This document shows, in pieces, positions 1 to 6,868 of a stretch of DNA of 11,651 nucleotides. The notes beneath the pieces were generated by a model. It searched no databases. It was given only the letters and a program-made list of their open reading frames with translations, and was not told where the DNA came from. Origin of the DNA: Circinella minor (Eukaryota > Mucoromycota > Mucoromycetes > Mucorales > Lichtheimiaceae); assembly GCA_016758965.1 (NCBI GenBank), contig JAEPRB010000604.1, forward strand, positions 1 to 11,651. The letters run 5' to 3'. A program made the translations under genes and the position numbers. Within the stretch, counting starts at the first letter, position 1; each line of letters opens with the position of its first letter.

Positions 1-2
1 AA

Positions 3-113
3 GGCATTATAGCAAGATGGATTACCACTTTATCGGAATACTCCTTTGAAATAAAATATCGTCCAGGAAAAGAAAATAGAAATGCAGATTTTCTCAGTCG
101 CCTTGGATACTAA
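3..113 (+). CDS. RT-RNase H polyprotein, C-terminal end (partial)
   Basis: The frame is open from the left edge and stops with TAA at 111-113. It encodes 36 residues that match the end of the Ty3/gypsy RT-RNase H region. The visible signature is R-W near the start, then the block YRPGKENRNADFLSR, where the final Asp of ADFLSR corresponds to the conserved Asp at the end of the RNase H domain. RNase H removes the RNA template during reverse transcription in the virus-like particle. In most Ty3/gypsy elements the frame continues into integrase. Here it stops, and integrase starts 253 bp later in another frame. The start is outside the window. Confidence 0.85.
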   Translation, partial: GIIARWITTLSEYSFEIKYRPGKENRNADFLSRLGY

Positions 114-366
114 ACAACATCACATTTTTGACCAGTATTTAGGAAGTCGTAAAAAGCTTAAATTCATTATAATTAATGTACCATATAATTCATTTTAACC
201 CCTTTAAAAAAAATTTTTTTTTGAAGCTCTCGAACCTATATTTTTAAACAATTAAACATCGATACAAGAAAAACCAACTTACCTCACCTCTCCTAAAAAC
301 AACCTAAATCAATACAAAACACAAATCGGACATCACATAACATTAACTTAAACAGAATACTTCATC
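114..366 (+). other. Spacer before the integrase ORF
   Basis: This non-coding, AT-rich spacer separates the RNase H stop from the integrase start. It holds a self-complementary run of eight A followed by nine T (206-222), a weak TATA-like string TATATTTTT (237-245), and a C/A-rich stretch with no ATG from about 230 to the start at 367. An ATG-free leader behind a poly(dA:dT) tract would suit a promoter and 5' UTR for a separate transcript. That is inference; no promoter was measured. Confidence 0.45.
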
Positions 367-2241
367 ATGGACGATACTAAATTAACCATACTACAATACT
401 ACCTGGACACGTTAGAATACCCTACAGGTATTACAAGACAACAACAACAAAGATACATTGATTCACAAAGCAAACATTATTTTGTTTACAACGATCGACT
501 ATATCGAAGAGACAAGGACAATAATCCACGACTTGTATTAACTAAACAAGAAGCAAATAACGCCATTTATTTTCACCATTTTCATCCTATGGGTGGCCAT
601 TTTCTATTTTTTAACACATATCACAAGATTGCCAGACGCTATTATTGGGAAGGCATGAAGAAAGATATAGAAGATGCCATTTCACGATGTGATCGCTGTC
701 AAAAACAAGGAAAGCCAACTTTAAATGAATCATTACACCCAATTCCTGTTGAGCCCACTCCTTGGTCAAGAGTAGTTTTAGACATAAAACATTTCAGACC
801 TTCAAGAAAAGGCAATCGCTATGTAGTGGCCGCCATTGATGCATTTACAAAAACAGTTGAAGCCAAAGCATTAAGATACGCAAACAGTACCGAAATAAGT
901 ATATTTTTATACGAAGATGTCATTTGTCGCCATGGATGCCCATCCATTATAATTACAGACAATGGTCTTCCTTTTGCAAATAAACTTGTTGAAGAAGTAT
1001 GCAAACAATTCTCCATAGAATGGCGTAGAGGACGTTTTTACCATCCAGAATCACAGGGTATTATAGAGCGCTTTAACAGAAGTTTAGGACAATTATTAAA
1101 GAAAAGACTAATAGAAGAAAAAGATGATTGGTGTTCCTATCTTGCAGCTAGCGTATTTGCATACCATACAATAGTACAAAATACTGTGAAAGTATCTCCG
1201 TTCAAATTATTATATGGAGTGGAAGCAAGAACTCCTTTCGACAATACTATAGAAGGTTCCAATATAACTGAAGAATGGTCAGAAGAACAACTATCAAAAA
1301 GAATTGAAAAACAACTCGAGTTACTACAAAACATACGAAAGAATGCAGACGCGTCAATAAAAATATCACAAAAAAATCAAAAAGCCATGATAGAGAAGAA
1401 AATATTAGGAAAAAAGAAACATTTAATGCAACCACCTTTCGAAATAGGAGATGCTGTACAAGTCTTTAAATCAATGGTACAAACAAGTTTTAGTGGAAAA
1501 ATTGACGAAACCTGGGATGGTCCTTTTATTGTGGTCGAGAAAAATAATAAAAGTGGTTACAAACTTGCATCGATGAAAGGAGAACCATTAAAAGGCACTG
1601 TCCATGGAAATCGATTACGATCATATAAATTGCCAAACGTACAATTTCGACCTTCTTTCACATCTTCTAATCCTATTACTGATCATCTAAATCTTTTACA
1701 AGACATTGAAAATATGAATAACAATCAAAATAATGATCTTGAAAACTGGATAATCCCAGAAGCTAGCAATCGAAATTCGAATTCCGTTGTTGATGATGAA
1801 TTCATCGATATTGATTTTATTTTAAATGGTCCGAGTGCTACCGAACCCACTTCTCAAGAACCAACTGCAGAAACCACTAGAGAACCGAGGAGTACAAACG
1901 GCCAACCCCTTGAAATAGAAGGCGAAGCAAGAAACTTGGAAAATTTTGTATACTTATCGACAACTCTGCAACTATCTCCTTATACACAGTCCCTAATACA
2001 AGAATTAAGTTGGTATGAGGCATACCGAGCAAATATCAAGAAGAACCGAGACGAAGTAATAAAATGCATAGCAAATGAGATCGCCGGTTCTGACAACCTT
2101 GTTAAATTTATTGATGGAAGATTTGCTAAAGGAACAAAACAGATCCTTGAAGCTAATGGAATTTCATCAACAGAAATGTTGAACCCTGAAAACCAATTTA
2201 GGCGAAGATTAGCCAAAGAACTCAAGAGGAAGCTAAATTAA
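367..2241 (+). CDS. Ty3/gypsy integrase, stand-alone ORF
   Basis: This intact 624-residue protein would insert the element's cDNA into the host genome. A zinc-binding HHCC domain covers about residues 70-111 (His71/73, His78, Cys108, Cys111). The catalytic core has Asp139 (VVLDI), Asp198 (ITDNG) and Glu234 (GIIERFNR), giving a D-58-D-35-E spacing typical of retroviral-type integrases. A GPY/F-like module follows (WDGPF at 383-387, HGNRLRSYK at 413-421). After that come about 100 acidic, Asn-rich, probably disordered residues, then a helical, basic-ended tail (523-624) that I do not recognise; no chromodomain is visible. The start follows a leader without upstream ATGs and reads ATCATGG. There is no stop or frameshift, so the protein may be functional. 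It is unusual in not being fused to RT-RNase H. Confidence 0.92.
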   Translation: MDDTKLTILQYYLDTLEYPTGITRQQQQRYIDSQSKHYFVYNDRLYRRDKDNNPRLVLTKQEANNAIYFHHFHPMGGHFLFFNTYHKIARRYYWEGMKKDIEDAISRCDRCQKQGKPTLNESLHPIPVEPTPWSRVVLDIKHFRPSRKGNRYVVAAIDAFTKTVEAKALRYANSTEISIFLYEDVICRHGCPSIIITDNGLPFANKLVEEVCKQFSIEWRRGRFYHPESQGIIERFNRSLGQLLKKRLIEEKDDWCSYLAASVFAYHTIVQNTVKVSPFKLLYGVEARTPFDNTIEGSNITEEWSEEQLSKRIEKQLELLQNIRKNADASIKISQKNQKAMIEKKILGKKKHLMQPPFEIGDAVQVFKSMVQTSFSGKIDETWDGPFIVVEKNNKSGYKLASMKGEPLKGTVHGNRLRSYKLPNVQFRPSFTSSNPITDHLNLLQDIENMNNNQNNDLENWIIPEASNRNSNSVVDDEFIDIDFILNGPSATEPTSQEPTAETTREPRSTNGQPLEIEGEARNLENFVYLSTTLQLSPYTQSLIQELSWYEAYRANIKKNRDEVIKCIANEIAGSDNLVKFIDGRFAKGTKQILEANGISSTEMLNPENQFRRRLAKELKRKLN

Positions 2242-2624
2242 GCTCTCATAATATTATTTATATTGTCATTTATATTTATATTTGCAATCCCAATTTAATT
2301 TTACATTATTATCAAAATAACAAAAGAAAACACAAACAAACAATTAAAAAAAAATTTTTTTTGTTGCTATATCCTGAATGTTAAGGGGTAAAATCTGGAA
2401 CTCTTTCAGATACCACTGCAACTCCATACGAAAACTCTTGTAACCACCTTCGAAAATGGAACCGAATCCAAAAACTAGTAATCTTCTCGCTACAAATGAA
2501 GAAAGTCACATACACCAAGGGATTGGTATCATGGAAAAAAAATGTATAAAAAAAAGGTCTTTACCAGACGCTCAAAAACGCTATCCTACTTTAGTCTATT
2601 TTTTTTTCTCTTTCTTTTTCTACA
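2242..2624 (+). promoter_or_regulatory. Spacer before third ORF, with TATA-like box
   Basis: This 383-bp stretch lies between integrase and the third ORF. It carries a nine-A, eight-T tract (2346-2362), the mirror of the tract before integrase, and a TATAAAA box at 2545-2551 about 75 bp before the next ATG. A strong pyrimidine tract (about 2599-2622) ends just before that ATG. An open frame starting at 2456 reads through the tract into low-complexity Phe-rich sequence and is probably not a gene. The layout resembles a small fungal promoter plus pyrimidine-rich 5' UTR. Promoter activity is inferred. Confidence 0.45.
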
Positions 2625-3197
2625 ATGAATTCCTCTATTTCTTCAAATTCAATCAAATCACATATCGAATCACTTTCAGAAGTCTCAGACCAATATCTTC
2701 CAGAAAGAGCTGGATGGGAATTCTCTTGTGAAGAAAACAATAATGCCGACATTTGGAATCAAGACAAAACTGCGATTATACCAGAATTAACAGTACAATA
2801 CAATGGCAGCACTTTATTTCAGCCCTACGACCCAAAATTTTTACCTCCGTTGAAATTTAATGATAATGAAGAATTATACAAAGAGAACGGATATTATTTT
2901 GATCTCGTACATGAGGTTGTGAATTTGAAAATGACACACATAAAGTTGTTGCAAAATATCGATAAAACGAGAAAACTTCTCGCAAATCGAATCACCTACC
3001 GACTTTTGCCACTAATGTGGAAACAAAAAAACAGTCAAGATCGCCAAGAACTTGTTCGAAAATATATCGCCACTCATATTCATGATACCTATCTCACTGA
3101 TGACAAAGAATTGCATCTTTTAATCGAACAATATTATAAGAACCTTCTTTCAGCTGGATTTCCCCACACACTTCCTTCACGGGACATGAATTTTTAA
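2625..3197 (+). CDS. Unrecognised third ORF of the gypsy element
   Basis: This frame encodes 190 residues in the position where some LTR elements carry an envelope or accessory gene, between integrase and the 3' LTR. I do not recognise the protein. It has a Ser-rich N-terminus (MNSSISSNS), an acidic, aromatic middle, and a largely helical, Leu-rich C-terminal half with basic residues (about residues 88-180). There is no signal peptide, no membrane segment and no Cys knuckle, so neither a classical envelope nor a nucleocapsid protein is supported. The TAA stop overlaps the first bases of the polypurine tract, so coding uses all space up to the LTR, which suggests it belongs to the element. The start at 2625 follows a pyrimidine-rich leader and a TATAAAA box. 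Confidence 0.6.
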   Translation: MNSSISSNSIKSHIESLSEVSDQYLPERAGWEFSCEENNNADIWNQDKTAIIPELTVQYNGSTLFQPYDPKFLPPLKFNDNEELYKENGYYFDLVHEVVNLKMTHIKLLQNIDKTRKLLANRITYRLLPLMWKQKNSQDRQELVRKYIATHIHDTYLTDDKELHLLIEQYYKNLLSAGFPHTLPSRDMNF

Positions 3198-3209
3198 AGC
3201 CGGGGGGCC
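3196..3209 (+). other. Polypurine tract next to the 3' LTR
   Basis: The sequence AAAGCCGGGGGGCC lies directly before the TGTTAC start of the 3' LTR. This is the position of the polypurine tract that primes plus-strand DNA synthesis in LTR retrotransposons. The run is interrupted by C residues, so it is an imperfect tract. It overlaps the stop codon of the third ORF. Confidence 0.65.
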
Positions 3210-3308
3210 TGTTACATCCCTTTTTCTCTTAGTTTTTTTATATATATATATATCCCTTATATTTTTTTCTTTATTTATTTATTTATTCTTATCGTCTCTT
3301 TATATAAT

Positions 3309-3385
3309 CAATATCATCTCTTTATTATCATTATCATCTCTTTATCATTATCATCATCATTATCATCATCATTATTATTATTATT
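3309..3385 (+). repeat. TCA/TTA microsatellite in the LTR
   Basis: An interrupted trinucleotide-like tract of TCA and TTA units, with ATCATCTCTTTAT appearing in diverged copies at its left part, ends in a pure ATT run. A short TA dinucleotide tract lies just before it, near 3241-3253. Confidence 0.75.
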
Positions 3386-3433
3386 CTAAATAAATATCAA
3401 CCGTTTTACAAGCAGTAATAACTAAATTTAACC

Positions 3434-3653
3434 GTGACCAATAAGATCCGTTTTTACCTGAAATTGGATTCGATTTTACCTAGAATCAGATTTGATTTTA
3501 CCTGGAATCAGATTCGATTTTACCTGAAATTGGATTCGATTTTACCTGGAACAAGATCCGTTTTTACCTGAAATTGGATTCGATTTTACCTGGAATCAGA
3601 TTCCATTTTACCTGAATTTGTATTCACTTTCACCTGGAACAAGATTCGAATTA
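3434..3653 (+). repeat. 22-bp tandem array in LTR U3 (about 10 units)
   Basis: ACCTG-type unit starts occur exactly every 22 bp at 3456, 3478, 3500, 3522, 3544, 3566, 3588, 3610 and 3632, with one more diverged unit before them from 3434. The core is ACCTG followed by AAATTGGATTCGATTTT or the variant GAATCAGATTCGATTTT. Variants are interleaved, and the unit at 3434 resembles the one at 3544, which suggests duplication of multi-unit blocks. The array lies upstream of the LTR TATA box, where enhancer repeats commonly sit. Confidence 0.9.
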
Positions 3654-3682
3654 AGGAGTTACGTAGATAATTAAATAATTAA

Positions 3683-3689
3683 TATAAAA
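3683..3689 (+). promoter_or_regulatory. TATA box of the LTR
   Basis: TATAAAA lies just downstream of the 22-bp array, so transcription would start near 3710-3720. An AATAAA polyadenylation signal follows at 3751-3756. This order is expected for a retroelement LTR. Confidence 0.55.
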
Positions 3690-3750
3690 AGGATAGTTTC
3701 TTCCTTTCAAACAAAATAACAATTAGTTCACTCTCTTTCATTTTTATTGA

Positions 3751-3756
3751 AATAAA
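3751..3756 (+). terminator. LTR polyadenylation signal AATAAA
   Basis: AATAAA lies about 65 bp downstream of the LTR TATA box, followed by T-rich sequence. It could direct 3' end formation of the element's RNA when this copy acts as the 3' LTR. Confidence 0.4.
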
Positions 3757-3935
3757 CTCTTTTCCCGACTATTTGATCAGTTGAATTTGCTGGTTATAAA
3801 AACTGCCCTTTTATTTATTTTTCTTTTTATTGATTAAGTTATTGATATAACTTTCCTTATTCCTTGAGTCTTTTACTCGGAATTTTTTATATTTTCTTTT
3901 TATTTTATTAATTATGATCTGAACGGGACGTAACA

Positions 3936-4648
3936 CTATGATGAGAGCGGTATCTTCGTGATGTAAATTTTTCTACAAGTTTAAATGCTTCAGTTACACT
4001 ATTCATATCATTATATGCATGAATGTAGCGCCAACAGCGGTTGTAATAGCGGCGGATCTCTAGAGGTGGGGAGTCGGGAGGGGATACTTGATCAAGAAAT
4101 CCATCCAAATTATCGCTTAAAGCTTTGTATGTATAACTGCATTCTTTTCTAGCAATGCGCTTAGCAGATCCCCAATACCTTTCAATCCAATTTGTTTCAC
4201 AATGGTATTTTGGGTAAAGTGCGAACAAGTGACCAGCTTTATTGACAGCTTCATGCAATGCAGTCTTTTGAGCAACAAAATCAGGTTGGGCAGCAAGCAT
4301 ATGGAATGGGCAGCAGGTGTGGTCAAAATTAGCTTCTTTGCCACAGTTAGTTTTCCAATGCTTCTTTTTGGCTTCAAATTCCTCCCATCGTCCAAGACCA
4401 TGCTCTTCTAAGATTGTTCTTAATCCTTTCAATTTCCATATACGTTCCTCTTTTAAACCTTTTTTTATTTGCCTTTGGTTTACTTCTAAGGTATAAAAGT
4501 TTTAGATATGTTGTTCTCTGTCACTACCCATATATTTGCCAGGTAAAATTACACGTTCATCAACAGACTTAAGAATTTTATCTTTTAAACCAAAGCGACT
4601 TTCAATTTTTGCACTAGGTGCATAAGCATTGTGGTTGCTTGATTGATC
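3936..4648 (-). pseudogene. DDE transposase fragment 4: second Asp to C-terminus
   Basis: The frame resumes at 4648 with DQSSNHNAYAPSAK, which supplies the second catalytic Asp. It is stopped by TAA at 4504-4502, then continues in the same frame through KGLRTILEEHGLGRW, a Cys-rich stretch (NCGKEANFDHTCCPFHM), and YPKYHCETNWIERYWGSAKR with the likely catalytic Glu. Then come RRYYNRCWRYIHAY and a basic tail. The frame runs past 3936 into the gypsy LTR, which adds about ten foreign residues before a stop. Confidence 0.8.
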
Positions 4649-4653
4649 GAAGA

Positions 4654-5066
4654 TGAGATAAATACGAGTAGTAAAATAGAAAGATGGGACTAAAGTAAAT
4701 ATAGTTGAGAATCTGTTTATTCCTAAAATAAAATAACTACTCTTTTATATCTTTTCTAAATTATGTAACTATCTTATTTTATCCGATCATGGCTAAACTA
4801 TGTTTTATACGAATGGATGAGAGGACCTATTATATTTGTTCTATTATAAATATTAATTCTAGATCATTCTCTGAAACTGTTTATGACAGTTATTACTAAT
4901 CTCATTCTTTCTTTGATGTTCCTTTATTATCCGGATTAATAATAAGAACGAATCAAAATAAATAATAGTGTTTAATTGGTTATATCTTTTACCCTTGACG
5001 GAATGATGTTTGACCGATTATTCATGAATGGATGGAATATATGTGTTATTATAGTGGTTCACCACA
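4654..5066 (-). mobile_element. Solo LTR (413 bp) with 5-bp target duplication
   Basis: On the minus strand the insert starts TGTGGTGAACC and ends ATTTATCTCA, with TG...CA termini. It is flanked by perfect copies of GAAGA (plus strand 4649-4653 and 5067-5071). Removing it with one GAAGA copy joins LFLF to DQSSNH in frame, which proves insertion into an existing gene. A minus-strand TATAAAA (4749-4743) is followed by AATAAA (4721-4716), so the LTR probably reads leftwards. It contains no coding sequence. The superfamily is not certain; it differs from the gypsy LTR in this window. Confidence 0.85.
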
Positions 5067-5375
5067 GAAGAGAAAGAGTGCTTGACAGCCAGGATGAAGT
5101 TTCTCAAATAACGGGATAGCATCATCTTTTAGTTGTTTTACCATATCTTTTGAAGTCCAATAGCCATCACGGTTGGTACCGGCATGAAAAAATGTGCGTG
5201 ATTTCCACCCCTGGATGCGCATTGTGCCATGACATGGGCATTGAAACTCACTAACCATGATTGAACCACCAGGAGTTTTTTTTCGAATGGGATTTTCCCC
5301 CTCGTGGAGCCAGAGATTGGTTTTGCAATCATTAGAATAAAAGGTAGATTCATCATGTGTGACCATGCATGACAA
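5067..5375 (-). pseudogene. DDE transposase fragment 3: first catalytic block
   Basis: This fragment carries VTHDESTFYSND, holding the first catalytic Asp, then WLHEGENPIRKK and SIMVSEF, and ends in LFLF directly before the solo LTR. After LFLF the frame runs into the LTR and stops, so it lost the second catalytic Asp. It is separated from fragment 2 by the CATGCATG frameshift at 5364-5371. Confidence 0.78.
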
Positions 5376-5481
5376 TCTTCTTTTGCCCTTCTACTAAGTT
5401 AGGTTGCAAAACCTTACTGACATCATCTTCATCATAAATTTCCATAAAATGGCTATATTCGACCATTTTAGAAGCCCATTC

Positions 5482-5958
5482 TTACCGATATTTTACAACA
5501 TCATTGCGTTCATGTCCATCGAAATAAATCCTTTTATTAACACGGTATGTGTAGCCCCATTCGTTCAAATAATTATGAAGTACAGATGAAGAAATATGAC
5601 CAGGAAGAGCATATCGATCAGGGACAATGATATTGTTTATATATTTAAGCAACTCTGGCATGCTTCTCTTTTCTGGTTTGGTGTTTTTCAACCATTGGAT
5701 TGCTGCTGTTTTAACATCCTCATCACTTAAGAGCGAAAGCTGTTTTATATGTTTTCCCTGCTGATGAGGCGAAATTTTACCAAAACGCAGATACTCTTTA
5801 GCATAGGATCTAATTGCCCTAGCACGATAATGCTCAGAGGGAATAATCCATGCGGTTGTAGCTGCCATTTGAGATGCTTCTACTGCTCCTTTGCCTCCGA
5901 TAATTTCTTTAAAATATGCATGAACACCAATATGCTTTCTCAGTTCGTAATTGTGCAT
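5482..5958 (-). pseudogene. DDE transposase fragment 2: DNA-binding region
   Basis: This frame encodes a helical region (about 158 codons) that probably contains the helix-turn-helix DNA-binding domain. It ends in YFDGHERNDVVKYR, a block that precedes the catalytic core. The in-frame TAA that stops it is followed by more family-like sequence in the same frame (EWASKMVEYSHFM), so it is a nonsense mutation, not the true end. The ATG at 5958 is only an internal Met; the protein really continues from fragment 1 across a frameshift. Confidence 0.7.
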
Positions 5959-6446
5959 AGCTCGTTCACCATCTTCTTTGTATTCATAATTGGTGAAACA
6001 ATTGGCGTCAGTTTGTTATATGCCTCTTTTATTGTCATAGAATATGAAAAATCTTCCAAGACTTCCTCTTCAAAACTGGCCAGCTCGTGTTGTTGGTTAT
6101 TAACAGAGGTGGAGAGTGCTGGTGCTGGTGAGAAAAAGGCGGTGATTTCCATACTACCTTTCTTTTTCTCATTTGCTTGCTTTTCATGGTAATACTTGAC
6201 AGTTCTGCTATTTCCCCAGTACTTTCCGCGAGAACCAGCTTCTACTTCCTTATTATATTTGATAGGAATAGGAGAGGGGAGTGTAATTTCAACTGATTGC
6301 AATTCAGCAAGAGCCTCGAAATCATTTGAATCTTCTTCAGTAACATTGACATCCTCCTCAATACGAGCAACCTTTTGGAAACGATTATTTTTTGAGTTTT
6401 TTTGTTGTTCTCGTGCGCGTTTTTGTCTTTTATTGAGGGCTCCCAT
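5940..6446 (-). pseudogene. DDE transposase fragment 1: N-terminus
   Basis: This 168-codon frame starts MGALNKRQKRAREQQ, a basic, nuclear-signal-like start. An acidic Glu/Asp stretch follows, then a basic segment and an EITAFF motif near residue 103. In related fungal transposases a similar basic N-terminus precedes a short ITxFF-type motif. The frame leaves the family near its end, where the next fragment takes over in another frame with an overlap at 5940-5958. Confidence 0.7.
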
Positions 6447-6868
6447 AGTTGTGAAATAAGAATAAGAAAGAGTAATTAGTGCAGTAACAAGTAGGAGCTC
6501 TAATCAAAAGTAGAGACTTTGTGTAACCATGAGTCATACTCGTGTTACACAATACCTATCCTTTGTTCAAATATTAGGTTTACTTAGTAAAATAGCATAT
6601 TTTGACAAAACTTTGAAGTGACAAATCTCGACGAAAAATGTTTTTTTCTAAAAACTGTTCTATAACATCTCTTCAGAATACTTCAATTAATATATATTAC
6701 GGCTCAAAAAGTTTATAGCTTTATTTCTGACAATTTTTTGTCAATTCTTATTCTACCCCTTATTTTGATGGTTTAAGTCAGGATACACCTTAAATACTTT
6801 GGTTATTTCACTCGTCTTTTTATATATTTACATTTTATATATACCATTAATAAATTATATAAAAACAG
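6447..6868. other. Non-coding gap between two transposase relics
   Basis: This 422-bp AT-rich stretch lies between the DDE transposase start and the tnp2 relic. It holds the probable promoter side of the DDE gene, including an AP-1-like inverted repeat (6521-6550). It also has a short TGACAA/TTGTCA hairpin at 6728-6743 and a TCAAAAAGTTTATAG string near 6704-6718 that could be an element end but has no visible partner. No coding exon was found. The last part (about 6820-6868) looks like the end of an intron, with AT-rich sequence ending in AACAG. Confidence 0.5.
6521..6550. promoter_or_regulatory. Inverted repeat centred on an AP-1/Gcn4-like site
   Basis: GTGTAAC (6521-6527) and GTTACAC (6544-6550) are inverted arms. 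Between them lies ATGAGTCAT (6529-6537), the consensus site of AP-1/Gcn4-type bZIP factors. It is about 85 bp upstream of the minus-strand DDE transposase start, a promoter-like position. Function is inferred. Confidence 0.35.

Larger units (their letters stand above)
1..3935 (+). mobile_element. Ty3/gypsy LTR retrotransposon, 3' portion
   Basis: The window opens inside a Ty3/gypsy element and runs to the end of its 3' LTR. In order it holds the RNase H tail, a spacer, the integrase ORF, a second spacer, a third ORF, a G-rich polypurine tract, and an LTR bounded by TGTTACATCCC and GGGACGTAACA. The 5' LTR, primer-binding site, gag, protease and most of RT lie upstream of the window. Integrase as a separate ORF is not the usual single-polyprotein layout of Ty3/gypsy. 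The element sits in the C-terminal end of a minus-strand DDE transposase gene. The predicted 5-bp target duplication on this side is CTATG (3936-3940); its partner is outside the window. That the three ORFs belong to one element is inferred from order and strand. Confidence 0.85.
3210..3935 (+). repeat. 3' LTR of the Ty3/gypsy element (726 bp)
   Basis: The LTR begins TGTTACATCCC (3210-3220) and ends GGGACGTAACA (3925-3935). The two ends are inverted repeats with one mismatch and have the canonical TG...CA termini. It lies directly after the polypurine tract and ends inside another transposase frame, which fixes the boundary. Inside are AT and TCA-type microsatellites, a 22-bp tandem array, a TATA box, and an AATAAA signal. 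These fit a U3-R-U5 order. No second LTR is in the window, so the age of the insertion cannot be estimated here. Confidence 0.88.
3936..6446 (-). pseudogene. DDE transposase (Tc1/mariner-IS630-like, fungal type), broken
   Basis: Read on the minus strand, four fragments line up as one transposase. A basic N-terminus comes first, then a helix-turn-helix region, the first catalytic block (THDESTF...ND), the second (FDQSSNH), a Cys-containing insert, and the last block (YPKYHCETNWIERYWGSAKR). The order resembles DDE_3-type transposases with an unusually long stretch, about 180 residues, between the second Asp and the Glu. Similar proteins are common in fungal genomes as far as I recall. Damage seen: a frameshift near 5955-5970, a TAA at 5484-5482, a 4-bp CATG duplication at 5364-5371 that shifts the frame, a solo LTR at 4654-5066, a TAA at 4504-4502, and loss of the last residues where the gypsy LTR ends at 3935. 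It is certainly inactive. Confidence 0.85.

Noticed and set aside
819..1435. Several minus-strand frames inside the integrase ORF
   Set aside because: They are antisense shadows of an intact integrase and show no domain.
2456..2731. 91-codon plus-strand frame before the third gypsy ORF
   Set aside because: It becomes Phe-rich low-complexity sequence where it crosses a pyrimidine tract that looks like a leader, and it overlaps the better supported frame starting at 2625.
3434..3653. CRISPR-like regular spacing
   Set aside because: The 22-bp units are contiguous with no unique spacers, lie in a eukaryotic LTR, and have no cas genes nearby.
5482..5484. Stop codons as recoding or an alternative genetic code
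   Set aside because: Nonsense codons occur only in genes that are also truncated, frameshifted or interrupted, while the intact genes use standard stops, so simple decay explains them.
6704..6718. TCAAAAAGTTTATAG as a terminal inverted repeat of the DDE element
   Set aside because: No inverted partner is in the window, since the other end would lie beyond the gypsy insertion, so the boundary cannot be supported.
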